A stretch of DNA of 64,000 nucleotides from Purshia tridentata. Taxonomy: Eukaryota > Streptophyta > Magnoliopsida > Rosales > Rosaceae. This document shows positions 32,480 through 42,487 of the stretch, in pieces. The notes below the pieces were generated by a model that was given only the letters and a program-made list of their open reading frames with translations, searched no databases and was not told the origin of the DNA. A program made the position numbers and the translations under genes. Each line of letters opens with the position of its first letter. Within the stretch, counting starts at the first letter, position 1. The DNA is taken from contig QANT01003046.1 in assembly GCA_003254885.1 (NCBI GenBank), positions 23,213 through 87,212 of the forward strand. Reading direction: 5' to 3'.

Positions 32480-34245
32480 CTCTGTGATAGTCGGCTTAGA
32501 AGTAATGCAACTTGAAGGTCAAATGGAATTTTTTATTTTATTAATCAATTGTAATCTATAATATTTGAATTCCTGACATCTTCTAACAAATAGAGACCGT
32601 GTGTTATTTATTAAACCAAATGATTATCGATCATCGAGATATACTATTTGCTCACCGCTAAGCTCATCACAAAAAAGTAGTGGTAAATATTATCATTATA
32701 TTAAGTGATAAATATGTGTTTGTTAAATGACACGTGTCAATCAGCTAACATAATGATGGTACTCACCGCTCATAAACAAAATATTTATCTAATCAATAAT
32801 ATATCTTTTTTTTGTTAGAAATCAATAATATGATTAGTGAATATTATAACACTATTCTAAGGCGTGTTGGTATACCGTACTATACTTTTTTTTTTTGGCC
32901 ACATTATATACCGTGCTATACTTAATTGTACATTAGCTTTGAATTGTATTAGGCACAAATTTAAAAGTTATTTGAAGCTTAAGTACTGTTAAAGAGCTCT
33001 AAACACTTCACATAGTAAAATACTGTAATTCATTTTAATTTAGTATAGTCAAATCAAGTCTAGTCTGACATATATAATGACCTCTATGATTGCCCTTTTT
33101 TTTTGTTCCAATAAGATGTTTATGGTTTTCTTATGAATATCGTTATGATAATTGAACATAGTTTTAAATTTTTAATGAAAAGAAAGCTTAATAGTCATTT
33201 TATCCTATCTACATATCGAGCGTTAAATTGATTTGTAAATTAAAATTTTGATTAATTTAAACAGGTCAACATGGCCCATTTCGTCATTTCTTAAGATTTC
33301 ATTTATATTTTCATCCAAAAATATGTCACGGGCCATGCACATGAGAGTAAAAATGAATAATTTTATGCCCAAACTTAGGGTAAATGGCCATTATACCTAA
33401 AATAAAATAAAAAGTTGAAAAATAAATAGTTATTAATGTTTTTTCACCTTTTTAGTTTATTTTAGACCTAATAGTCATTTTATCCTCACTTACATGGCAC
33501 CAACATGTGTTTGGACATAAATATTGATGGAATTTTGATGGAATGGACCATATTGGTCATTTAAAAGTTATAACTTACAATGCAAATTAAACAAAATTTT
33601 AGTTTAGGACAATTTAACACCCGTACCATAATTGATAGAGCAAAATGACTATTAACCTTTAAAGAAAGGTAAGATCAACAAAAAGAAAATTCAATACAAT
33701 AGAATCAAAATCGTCACATTTGGATTGCAATGACCATTTAAAGGTTTGATTAATGAATTACATGAAAGATAATCATATTTTTTGTCATCAACGATAATTC
33801 TTAACATGAAAGACATCTCCTTATTCATTTATTTTGATAGAGTAGATCATTCAATTCTATGTTCCCATTCTTAATTACTCATTGTGATCCTAAATCAAAG
33901 GTCAAATCAATTAATGACGGTTGAATACTAAAATAAGCTTAAACCACTCCACTCGACTCCACTACAAAGGCTAAAATACAAACAGCCTTAACCTGCTCTC
34001 TAACAAGTAAAAACCAAACTATAAAAAAACATATTCAAATGCATCCAACATTCTTCCACACTCAAATGTCAATTATTAATGAATCCATGTAAACAGTGTC
34101 ACCATACTAAAGCATTTGATAACCAAGTCAACCTGAAACTCTTGATCACATAAGTAACATTCAGCAACAAAATCAGAACATATCAAAGCTCTCTTCCAAG
34201 AGAATATAAGAAATTTTTATATAAACAGAGAGATTGAGCAAGAAG
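32480..34245. other. intergenic with two adjacent micro-insertions
   Basis: No gene is supported. Two short insertions are close together. At 32803-32819 a T-run insert is flanked by exact 12-bp AATCAATAATAT (32791-32802 and 32820-32831). At 32888-32906 a T-run plus GGCC insert is flanked by 17-bp TATACCGTACTATACTT (32871-32887) and its one-mismatch copy (32907-32923). From about 34080 on, the sequence resembles the 5' flank of the second membrane-protein gene and is probably its duplicated promoter. Confidence 0.6.
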
Positions 34246-36546
34246 ATGGGTGGCTGTGACATAAATGGGAATCTGCATGAGGAAAAGTTCAGCACGCCGA
34301 TGCCTTGGATTGGAATCTATGTAGCAGCAGCATCTCTGGCCTGCCTTATTGCTATGGCTGCAGATGTAATCCTTGGCATCAGGCACCGTAAACTCTGGTT
34401 CCCTTGCAAGTTCTTCTCCATTAATGCCACTTCGTTGACCTTGATAAGCATAGTAGTTAAACTTTCAGTAGATTTAAACACTCCCATGCCTAGCCGCCAG
34501 GACCAGCTTGCAAAGCTCAGCAGCTCAGTCTTGATCTGCACAGCAATGGGCAACTCCATGCCTTCTCTTGGAGCTATGGAGAATGAAGAAATGTTCATGA
34601 ATGTGATTGCTTTGGGAATATTGGTCATAACCCTTATAGTGAATGTTTGCATCCAGTTAGCTACTGGTGCAATCTTTGTTTTCTGGAAGGAACATGCTGC
34701 AGTCATGTTTATTATGCTTGTTTTGCTCATCATGATGGTTTTTTCTTCTCTATCTGTTCCCACCACTAAACGTTGGTTGGAAAAAAGTTACAAAAAAAAG
34801 TACCAATTGGCTCTTAAAGAAGGCTCAGATAAAATAAGAGAGGTTGGGCAACTCAGAGAGGCATTGACTAAGCATTGGGTTATGGCTCACACCTCTAGCC
34901 CCCAATTCGTGATGGGCCGTTCTGTGACGTGCACTGCTTCTGGAGCATTCTGTCTTTTGGGCGCCATGATTTTGGTGGAAGCCATTTTGAGAACATACTT
35001 GATGCCGTGGTTGTTTAAGTTCTGCAGCGGCGAGTCTGACTACAAGTTTTCGACCACTTTGATTCTTTTTACACAGGCTATTGCAGTTGGAGTTGGTACT
35101 ATTGCTCCAGCATTTAGGTGGTTCATAGCCATAAATTTTAAGTGCCCAAAAAGAGGAAACATAAGCTACAAAAAAGAACTAGAAATCGAAAGGTACTGGA
35201 TCGAGGGACTAGTAGAGTGGAAAAAGCGTCCACTACCTTTAAGAATCCAAAATAGGCACTGCAGGAAAATTGCTCATGAGACAAGGAACAAACTTCTTGA
35301 CTTATGCATTGGGATGCAGAAAGGGATTGTTTTAGCGAGCAAAGTGATTCGATTCATTTCCATTATCTTGGTGAGTCGATTCTTTTTATTCTGGGACTGT
35401 TGCAAAGAGTTGAAGAAGAAGTTCGAGTTCAAAAGTACTGGTTTAGGCAATGACACAGGACCTGAGTCAAGAACAAACCCAAGGCAAGATCTTAGCTTTT
35501 ATGTGCTGCATCTTCAAGGTGAGGATGCACTGGTTCATTTCATGATGAAAGCAAATTGTGATGCTACTGAGCATTGGTTTCAGAAGGGAAAGAGAGTTGA
35601 GCCCAAATACCTCATTGAACTGTTGGAAAAATCAACAGTCTCACAAGGGTTCAAAGGAGTAGCAGAGTTTGACAGTCACCAAGTCCCTTCTCTAGACTCT
35701 GATGGTCAAGAACCTCCAAATTGTTGGGCTCTTCCTGTTGTAACACTAACAAGCATTGCTCTTGCACTCCCAAACATCAGCAGTGGTCTAATCAAAACCT
35801 TGATATGTGGTGTGAACCAAGGACTCATGTACATCAATGCCATTGAAAAACACATGGATAGCAAAGGAGATCTCACCAACATCAGAAAGGCAGCAAACAG
35901 GGTGTGGCTAAAAGTTGATCTCTATAACACATGGCTAAATGTGGACCTCAGTAAACTGTCATCACTTCAAAGAAAGAGCCCAAAAGAAATACTTGAAGAA
36001 CTTGCTGAAACCGCAGAATCCATGTTTAAAGAAGCTAAAAAGAAGCAGATTGCTATGAAATCATGTTTCAGAGATGGCCCTTCAAAATGGTCTGTCAAGG
36101 AATTGGCTGCTAACTCCATGTACAGAATAAGCCAAACCATTCTGCTCAATTATCAAACAGGTGATGAGCAGACACTATTTGAAGTACTGGTTGTCATGAT
36201 CACTGACATAATGGGTGCTTGTCTCACTAATATACAGCAAGTTGTGTCCATGAAGTGTTTTAACAGCACAATTGAAAAGAGGGAAGAGAATGTGAGGCAT
36301 GCAGTTTACATTCTTGGCAAAACTGAGAGGGTTCTTAACATTGTGGACCAGGGAATTCCTTCAAACTTGGAACCTCACCAAATGGCATGCATTGATGAGT
36401 GGCGTTTGTGGCACAAACAGAAGACCCCTTTTGGCTTGCTGCCTTCATTTCGATCAGAGACTGACATATGCTCTTCTGGTTCAAGTGATCAATTCTGCAT
36501 GTCCATCGACTTGAGCTCACACGCGCGGAGTTTACACCAGAGGTAG
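34246..36546 (+). CDS. multi-pass membrane protein of an unrecognised plant family, copy 1
   Basis: Intronless gene for 766 residues, starting at the ATG giving MGGCDINGNLHEEKF; upstream in-frame triplets offer only TTG. I do not recognise a named domain. The N-terminal half has about seven hydrophobic segments (roughly residues 20-43, 56-75, 118-146, 150-171, 226-250, 268-292 and 360-380). The C-terminal half, roughly residues 390-750, is soluble, with many charged helices. A conserved loop (NTPMPSRQDQLAKLSSSVL) lies between segments 2 and 3. The paralogue 1.7 kb downstream is closely similar along the whole length, so this is a tandem duplication with both copies intact and under apparent constraint. 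The C-terminus runs 11 residues past the position where the paralogue stops. Function is unknown; a transporter or receptor-like membrane role is only a guess. Confidence 0.85.
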   Translation: MGGCDINGNLHEEKFSTPMPWIGIYVAAASLACLIAMAADVILGIRHRKLWFPCKFFSINATSLTLISIVVKLSVDLNTPMPSRQDQLAKLSSSVLICTAMGNSMPSLGAMENEEMFMNVIALGILVITLIVNVCIQLATGAIFVFWKEHAAVMFIMLVLLIMMVFSSLSVPTTKRWLEKSYKKKYQLALKEGSDKIREVGQLREALTKHWVMAHTSSPQFVMGRSVTCTASGAFCLLGAMILVEAILRTYLMPWLFKFCSGESDYKFSTTLILFTQAIAVGVGTIAPAFRWFIAINFKCPKRGNISYKKELEIERYWIEGLVEWKKRPLPLRIQNRHCRKIAHETRNKLLDLCIGMQKGIVLASKVIRFISIILVSRFFLFWDCCKELKKKFEFKSTGLGNDTGPESRTNPRQDLSFYVLHLQGEDALVHFMMKANCDATEHWFQKGKRVEPKYLIELLEKSTVSQGFKGVAEFDSHQVPSLDSDGQEPPNCWALPVVTLTSIALALPNISSGLIKTLICGVNQGLMYINAIEKHMDSKGDLTNIRKAANRVWLKVDLYNTWLNVDLSKLSSLQRKSPKEILEELAETAESMFKEAKKKQIAMKSCFRDGPSKWSVKELAANSMYRISQTILLNYQTGDEQTLFEVLVVMITDIMGACLTNIQQVVSMKCFNSTIEKREENVRHAVYILGKTERVLNIVDQGIPSNLEPHQMACIDEWRLWHKQKTPFGLLPSFRSETDICSSGSSDQFCMSIDLSSHARSLHQR

Positions 36547-38249
36547 CTTGATTCACAAGTTAGTCCAAAACCTAGTTTAAACCACTTTGAATGCTTCATA
36601 TATGATATTTTTGTGGATATTTGCAACTAGTGTAAATATGTAATAGAGATTTTTATCTAGCAGAAAAACTACATCATAACTAGACTAACTTATTATTATG
36701 GCCTTGTCCGAATTTTTTACTCCATAAAAGTAGTGAGTACGTCTTTAATTTAATTATTTATTTGTATATGCATGCGACATGGCTCTCATTTAACTATAAG
36801 GAATTTTGTTTGCTAAATAACTTTTAATAAACTCAAAATGTTTATTAAAATTTTACTCATGTTATTACTTGAAATCCCATGTATATATAATGATCTTCTT
36901 CCATAACTTGGATCTGCAATCGAACGTGATTTATCATTCTGTATATGATATTTATTTGGTATATGAGCTATGTGGTTTATATCATATGATGAGTACATTG
37001 CAACACACTCAATATCTTTACTATATTGATAGCATATATATAAGTTTTTATAACAGATTCGCAAAATCTCGAAAATGATTCGAGCTTCTATATTAAGATT
37101 GTCTCACTTACGTTTAGTTTTTTCTTTCCCAGATAGCAGCATAAATTCGGAGATTGGGCCACTAGCATAAATAATTGAAGCATTGATCTTCAGCCTCATC
37201 TAGATATTGTCTCTCTCTTTGGTTATCACTAAGTTTATATTACCATGTGTGTAAGCTTTTTGAACGGAATTGGTATGTATAAGCTGTCAAACCCATATAA
37301 GTTCTACATAATTAAGCTTTAAACTCTGGTTGATGAATGATTTTGACTCTATAAGACTTTATTTGTGAGGCATATTTGTAATGGAATATATAATATATGG
37401 AAGACGAGAGGTCCCATCATAGTTTGGTTTGGTTTCTTTCTTACAGAATTAAAAGTAATATTTTCTTGGAATTCAGATATTTTCTATGCTTGTTTATGCT
37501 TGAATTTTAAATAATTAAAAAGTAAGTATTTTGATAAATAAATTAGACTGTCGGTTTTCCAATAGAAGTTAATAGCTTCAAGAACTACCCTTTGTGTTAC
37601 AAGTGTAAGAGGACAGAGTGGAAGTTGGTTGTGAAACCTAATTGATTAACCCACACAGTTACCTTGGATTTCAAAGTGGAATACATCTGAGGTCAGCCCT
37701 GTAACTTCTTTTATAGATATTGCCCAATACATTACCCAGCTACTAATAAAACACAAGAATCAGAAGGAGAGTTGAGCTGACAGGGCCCAACACCAATTTC
37801 ATCATTGAATCCAAGATGTAGAGATCTATGCTCTCATTCTTTAATCTTTACTCATTGTGGTTGAAATGAAGGCATGCTTGGTGACGGAATCACACACGTC
37901 AGCCATCATTAATATATTATATACAAGCAAGATGCGTATTACCCAAACTGCAGCACTTGACTGCAATGTGTAAAAGACAAAAAAGCTAAACCTGGTCTCA
38001 ACAAGAAGTCCAACCAATAGATGATAGGAAGAAAAAGAATCATTCTTATTCATGCATGATTCAACATTCAACATTGTCCAAAATGAGTCAAAAAGTAATG
38101 AAGGCATATATGTAACATATCAAGCATTTACAACCAAGTGGACCTGCAATTCTTGACTACTGACCAGATAACATTCAGCAGCACAAGCAGACGAGAAACC
38201 TCCCACCCAAGAAAAGGTCACCTGAGAAAAGAGTGAGAGATTGAGAAAG
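36547..38249. other. spacer between the tandem membrane-protein genes
   Basis: No gene is supported. The start resembles the 3' flank of copy 2 (both have CAGAGGTAGCTT, and later GTAACAGAGATTTTTATCTAG or a close variant). The end, 38115-38249, resembles the 5' flank of copy 1 (AAGCATTTACAACCAAGTGG compared with AAGCATTTGATAACCAAGTC near 34110). The duplicated unit therefore includes promoter and 3' UTR. Confidence 0.65.
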
Positions 38250-40523
38250 ATGGGTAGGCTAGGCTGCGATATCAATGGGAACTTGAATCAAGAAAAGTTC
38301 AGCGCGCCGATGCCCTGGATTGGAATCTATGTAGCAGCAGCATCCCTGGCCTGCCTAGTTGCAATGGCTGCAGATGTTATCCATGGCTTCCGACACTGGA
38401 AACTCTGGTTCCCTTGCAAGTTCTTCGCTATCAATGCCACTTCTTTGACCTTGATAGGTGTAGCAATTAAACTGTCAGTAGATCTAAATACTCCGATGCC
38501 TAGCCGCCAGGATCAACTTGCCAAACTCAGCAGCTCTGTCTTGATCTGCACAGTAATGGGTAACTCTATGCCTTCTCTTGGAGCCATGCAGAAAAAAGAA
38601 ATCTTCATGAATGCAATGGCCTTTGGAATTCTAGTTATTACTCTTATCGTTAATATTTGCGTTCAACTAGCTACTGGTGCAATCTTTGTTTTCTGCTTGG
38701 AGCATGCTTGCATCATGTTCATCATGCTTGTTTTACTTATCATGTTGAATTTTTCTGCTTTAACTGTTCCAATTTGTAAACTTTATTTAGAACAGAAGTA
38801 TAATAAAAGGCACCAATTAGCTCTGATTGAAGGCTCAAATGAAACTGGTAGAAGAGTGGTTAGCAAACTTAGAGAGGATCTGACGAAATATTGGATGATG
38901 GCTCATACGTCTAGCCCCCAGTTTGTGATGGGGCGTTCAGCAACATGCACTGCTTCTGGAGTATTGTGTCTTTTAAGTGCCATGATTTTAGGAGAAGCCA
39001 TGGTTCGAACTTACTTGATGCCCTGGTCATTTAAATTTTGCAGCGGGGAGTCTGAATACAAGTGGTCAACCACTTTGGTTCTTGTTACACAGACGATTGC
39101 AGTAGGAGTTGGTACAATTGCTCCAGCATCTAGATGGTTCATTGCCATAAATTTCAGGTGTACAAAAAGAGGAAACAAAAGCTACAAGAAAGAATTCAAA
39201 TTAGAAAGATACTGGATCCAGGGACTGGTAGAGTTGAAAAGGTGTCCATTAACTATAAGAATCCAAAATCGGCACTGCAGGAAACTTGCTTATGAGACAA
39301 AAAACAAATTTTTGGACTTATGTATTGGAATGCAGACAGGGATTGTCCTAGCGAGTAAAGTGATTCGGTTCATTTCCATTATCTTTGTAAGTCGGATCTT
39401 GTTATTCTGCGACTGCTGCAAACAGTGGAAGAAGAAGTTAAGTTTCAACGCTGTTGTAAGCAATGACTCAGGGCCAGAGTCACAGACAAACCCAATGCTA
39501 GATCTTAGCTGTTATGTTTTGCATCTTGAAGGGGAGAATTCGTTGGTTGAGCTCATGATGAGAAGCAACTGTGATGCTACTGATCATTGGTTTCAGAGAG
39601 CAAAGAAAAGAGAACCTAAATATCTCATTGAACTGTTGGAGAAAGCATCATTTTCTCAAGGATTCAGGGGAGTAGCAGATTTTGACAGTGACCAAGTTCC
39701 CTCTCTAGATTCTGAAGAACCTCCAAATTGTTGGGCTTTACCTGTTGCAACACTAATAAGTATTTCTCTTGCACTTCCAAACTTCAGCAGCTGTGTAATC
39801 AAAAAGTTGATAAGTGGTGTGAACGAAGGGCTCATGTACACAAATCTCATTGAAAGTCACCTGGATAGTAAAGAAGATCTTACCAACATCATAAATGCAG
39901 CAAAAATTGTGTGGCTAGGAGTGGATCTCTACCACAAATGGATGGATGTGGATCTTCGTAAATTGTCACTTCAGGGAAAGAGCTCAAAGGAAATACTTGA
40001 AGGACTTTCTGAAACTGCAAAACTCATATTTGAAGAATCTAAAAAGGAGCAAATGATTATGAATGCCTGTTTAAGAGATAGTCCTTCAAAATGGCCCATT
40101 AAGGAATTGGCTGCTAATTCCATGTATAGGATAACTCAAACTATTCTGCTAAATTATAAAGGCAGCACCAACCTGACAGATGAGAGATTATTTGAAGCAC
40201 TGACTGTCATGATCTCTGACATACTGGGTGCCTGTCTCACTAATTTACAGAAAGTTATAAGCATGAAGTGTTTGAGCAGCACCATTGAAGAAAGGGAGGA
40301 AAGTGTGAGGCATGCCGTTCACATTCTTGGTAAAACTGAAAAGATTCTGAATATTCTAGACCAGAGAATTCCCACAACCTTGGACCCTCACCAAATTTCA
40401 GACATTGATGAGTGGCGTTTGTTGCACAAGCAGAAGAGCCCTTTGGCCTTCCCTTCTTCATCTCCATCAGAGAGTGACAAAGCATCTTCTGTTTTAAGTG
40501 ACTTCTACCTGCTCATTGACTAG
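38250..40523 (+). CDS. multi-pass membrane protein of an unrecognised plant family, copy 2
   Basis: Intronless tandem paralogue of the gene at 34246, encoding 757 residues beginning MGRLGCDINGNLNQEKF. The same hydrophobic segments and the same NTPMPSRQDQLAKLSSSVL loop are present. Small indels distinguish the copies, such as the insertion in ETGRRVVSKLRED after the fourth membrane segment and KGSTNLTDERLFEAL near the C-terminal third. Most differences are conservative, arguing that both are functional. It ends SDFYLLID; the aligned position in copy 1 reads through to a stop 33 bases later. No organelle-targeting signal is visible. The family is unrecognised, so any function would be a guess. 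Confidence 0.85.
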   Translation: MGRLGCDINGNLNQEKFSAPMPWIGIYVAAASLACLVAMAADVIHGFRHWKLWFPCKFFAINATSLTLIGVAIKLSVDLNTPMPSRQDQLAKLSSSVLICTVMGNSMPSLGAMQKKEIFMNAMAFGILVITLIVNICVQLATGAIFVFCLEHACIMFIMLVLLIMLNFSALTVPICKLYLEQKYNKRHQLALIEGSNETGRRVVSKLREDLTKYWMMAHTSSPQFVMGRSATCTASGVLCLLSAMILGEAMVRTYLMPWSFKFCSGESEYKWSTTLVLVTQTIAVGVGTIAPASRWFIAINFRCTKRGNKSYKKEFKLERYWIQGLVELKRCPLTIRIQNRHCRKLAYETKNKFLDLCIGMQTGIVLASKVIRFISIIFVSRILLFCDCCKQWKKKLSFNAVVSNDSGPESQTNPMLDLSCYVLHLEGENSLVELMMRSNCDATDHWFQRAKKREPKYLIELLEKASFSQGFRGVADFDSDQVPSLDSEEPPNCWALPVATLISISLALPNFSSCVIKKLISGVNEGLMYTNLIESHLDSKEDLTNIINAAKIVWLGVDLYHKWMDVDLRKLSLQGKSSKEILEGLSETAKLIFEESKKEQMIMNACLRDSPSKWPIKELAANSMYRITQTILLNYKGSTNLTDERLFEALTVMISDILGACLTNLQKVISMKCLSSTIEEREESVRHAVHILGKTEKILNILDQRIPTTLDPHQISDIDEWRLLHKQKSPLAFPSSSPSESDKASSVLSDFYLLID

Positions 40524-41934
40524 AATTCACAACGCCGGTGTTCACAACAGAGGTAGCTTATGACTCGCATGTCAGTACAAAAGTAGTTGAAGCAACTTCC
40601 AACTTCTGCTTCATAATGTACTTTTCTTCTATGTATATTGTAACTAAAGTAGATATGTAACAGAGATTTTTATCTAGAAGGAAAACTACATTATAGAGTT
40701 CATGATTTTATCTATTTTGGATGGATGTCATTCCTAATTTCTGTCGGCAGTTTTAGAAATATACCATTAGCAAAGCCACCACAGACAAGACAACACCTGA
40801 GCATACAAATGAAGAGCAAATTTATACTTAAGTACCCACTTGAAAGGCATTAAAATTTAAAATCAAGTGATGATCATCAGTTATCCCCCCCATGTGAGAT
40901 TACATGGTTTTTATCTTTTATTTTTTTTGGATAGGAATACATGGTTTGTAATTGGATTGGAGAAAATTAAATAGACCTCTGGACATCAAATCAGTGGCAT
41001 ATTGACATTGAATTAAATTCTGATCATATCCAAATCCAATTGTTTGGATAAGCATGATAAATTCAACAGAACCGCATGGCAAGTATTCCAAGTAAATACT
41101 AAATCCAACTTTCCATTGATTTGTACGAACCTTTCGAAGGGTGGTGAAATCTCTTAACTGGAAGCATCAAAATTCATGGATTTAGTGAGGTTGACAATAA
41201 CAAAAAAAGGTATGATCTCCTTTCAAATTTGAGCGAACGGCTTTACCTTCCAACCTCACTGATTCAGTTGATTCTACTTGATGATTACTATGCATGCAAG
41301 CTTGAGGATGTTCTTGCTGATGTAATTTGGTTCTGTTCTATTATTAGATTGATAGCTTCGGCAGGGTTGGTATTGCTTATGTTTTCTCTGCTTCTTGGTG
41401 GGTATCTTCTCCATTTTGACTTGAAATCTTGAAAGTTTAATAATATTTGTATTTCTTACCCCAAAAAAAAAAAAAAAGTAAGTCCATTTTTTATATGAAG
41501 AATTTCACTTGCACAGCAATTACCATTAACAAATTGATGAGGATGGTAGCTATGCGCATTGAACAATTCCAAGCAGGAAAATAAATGAATTCACAATAAT
41601 TCCAAACTCATTGAATAATACCCAAATTGAAAAATTCGAAAATTTCCCTACCGTTTCCTACACTTTCTCAGCAACCAAACGGGGGGCAAAAAAACGATTC
41701 ACAGCCTAAATTACATCAAAAGACTGAAACAAAAAAACCAAACGGCTCGATTTCCATCAAAACCCAATACTAAAAAGAAAAACCCCCCAACCAAATTATG
41801 ATCTATAATCGCCTTCAATCCAATACGAGCCTCTTGAACAAAGTCCCCTCTACATTTCTTTTTTTCTGCAGAAAAAGAGAAAAAGAACCTTTCTGGGAGG
41901 ACGACGTCGTATAGCATTGAATCTACTGAATCTT
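40524..41934. other. intergenic
   Basis: The first 150-200 bases are the 3' UTR of the membrane-protein gene. No other gene is supported. An open plus frame at about 41229-41432 begins at TTG, not ATG, and is not counted. The right-hand 200-250 bases are probably the 3' UTR of the minus-strand microprotein gene. Confidence 0.55.
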
Positions 41935-42105
41935 CTACTCGTCGTCCTTCTTCTTGGGCCTGCGGTAATTCTCCTCGACGTGCTTGGCGATCAGGAGCCA
42001 AGTGGTGGAGAGCTTCTGGATGTTGGGGACGTTGTAGTTTTGAGCAACGTAGACTCCGAACACTGTGCCCGCTAGAAACTGGAAGCTGCTTTTGATGACG
42101 CCCAT
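41935..42105 (-). CDS. STMP1-like mitochondrial microprotein, 56 aa
   Basis: A single-exon frame encodes 56 residues. It opens MGVIKSSFQFLAGTVFGVYV, a short transmembrane segment (residues 8-21), followed by AQNYNVPNIQKL and a basic/acidic tail ending RRPKKKDDE. This layout, with G-x3-G-type spacing in the membrane helix and then AQNY(N/D)(V/I)PN, matches the short transmembrane mitochondrial protein 1 family conserved between animals and plants. Family members sit in the inner mitochondrial membrane and are linked to respiratory-chain function in animals. The ATG at 42105 is the first on the transcript; upstream in-frame codons only reach TTG. A telo-box-like AACCCTAAA lies at 42187-42195 on the minus strand. 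It is too short for most gene finders and easily missed. Confidence 0.8.
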   Translation of the reverse strand: MGVIKSSFQFLAGTVFGVYVAQNYNVPNIQKLSTTWLLIAKHVEENYRRPKKKDDE

Positions 42106-42186
42106 TGTTGCTTGCTTGTTGCCAATTTGGGTCCTCAAAGGAAAATGGGTCTATGGCTCTCTAACAGTAATCAGAGAATTTTGGGG

Positions 42187-42195
42187 TTTAGGGTT
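42187..42195 (-). promoter_or_regulatory. telo-box upstream of the microprotein gene
   Basis: AACCCTAAA on the minus strand, 82 bp upstream of the start codon, with a TATA-like TTATAATATT a little further up (about 42222-42231). Both suit a constitutively expressed nuclear gene for a mitochondrial protein. Confidence 0.4.
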
Positions 42196-42487
42196 CGGAT
42201 GAGATTTGGATCGGGGTGTGAATATTATAAGGAGAAGAAGCTTCTTGCTCCTCAAGTCTCGATAGGTATTACCGTATTAGGTTCCCTACTTGTATGTTTG
42301 CTTGGGCAATGGGTTAACTCCTCCTTCCTCAAGCATGTGAAAATCATAATGAAAAATCAATTGTTATTTTGTTATAACTTATAACTCTAACTTGTTTTCT
42401 TAAATAAGACAAAAAAAATTGTTCCTTAAATATTATTGGAATAGAATATTGTGGTCTATTATGAGAGGGATTAGAAAAGAAGACTAA

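Noticed and set aside
34317-34766. 149-codon minus-strand frame opposite membrane-protein copy 1
   Set aside because: Antisense shadow of a long intact plus-strand gene; it is not kept in the paralogue.
41229-41432. 67-codon frame with one hydrophobic segment
   Set aside because: It begins at TTG rather than ATG, with no family resemblance and no splice partner.
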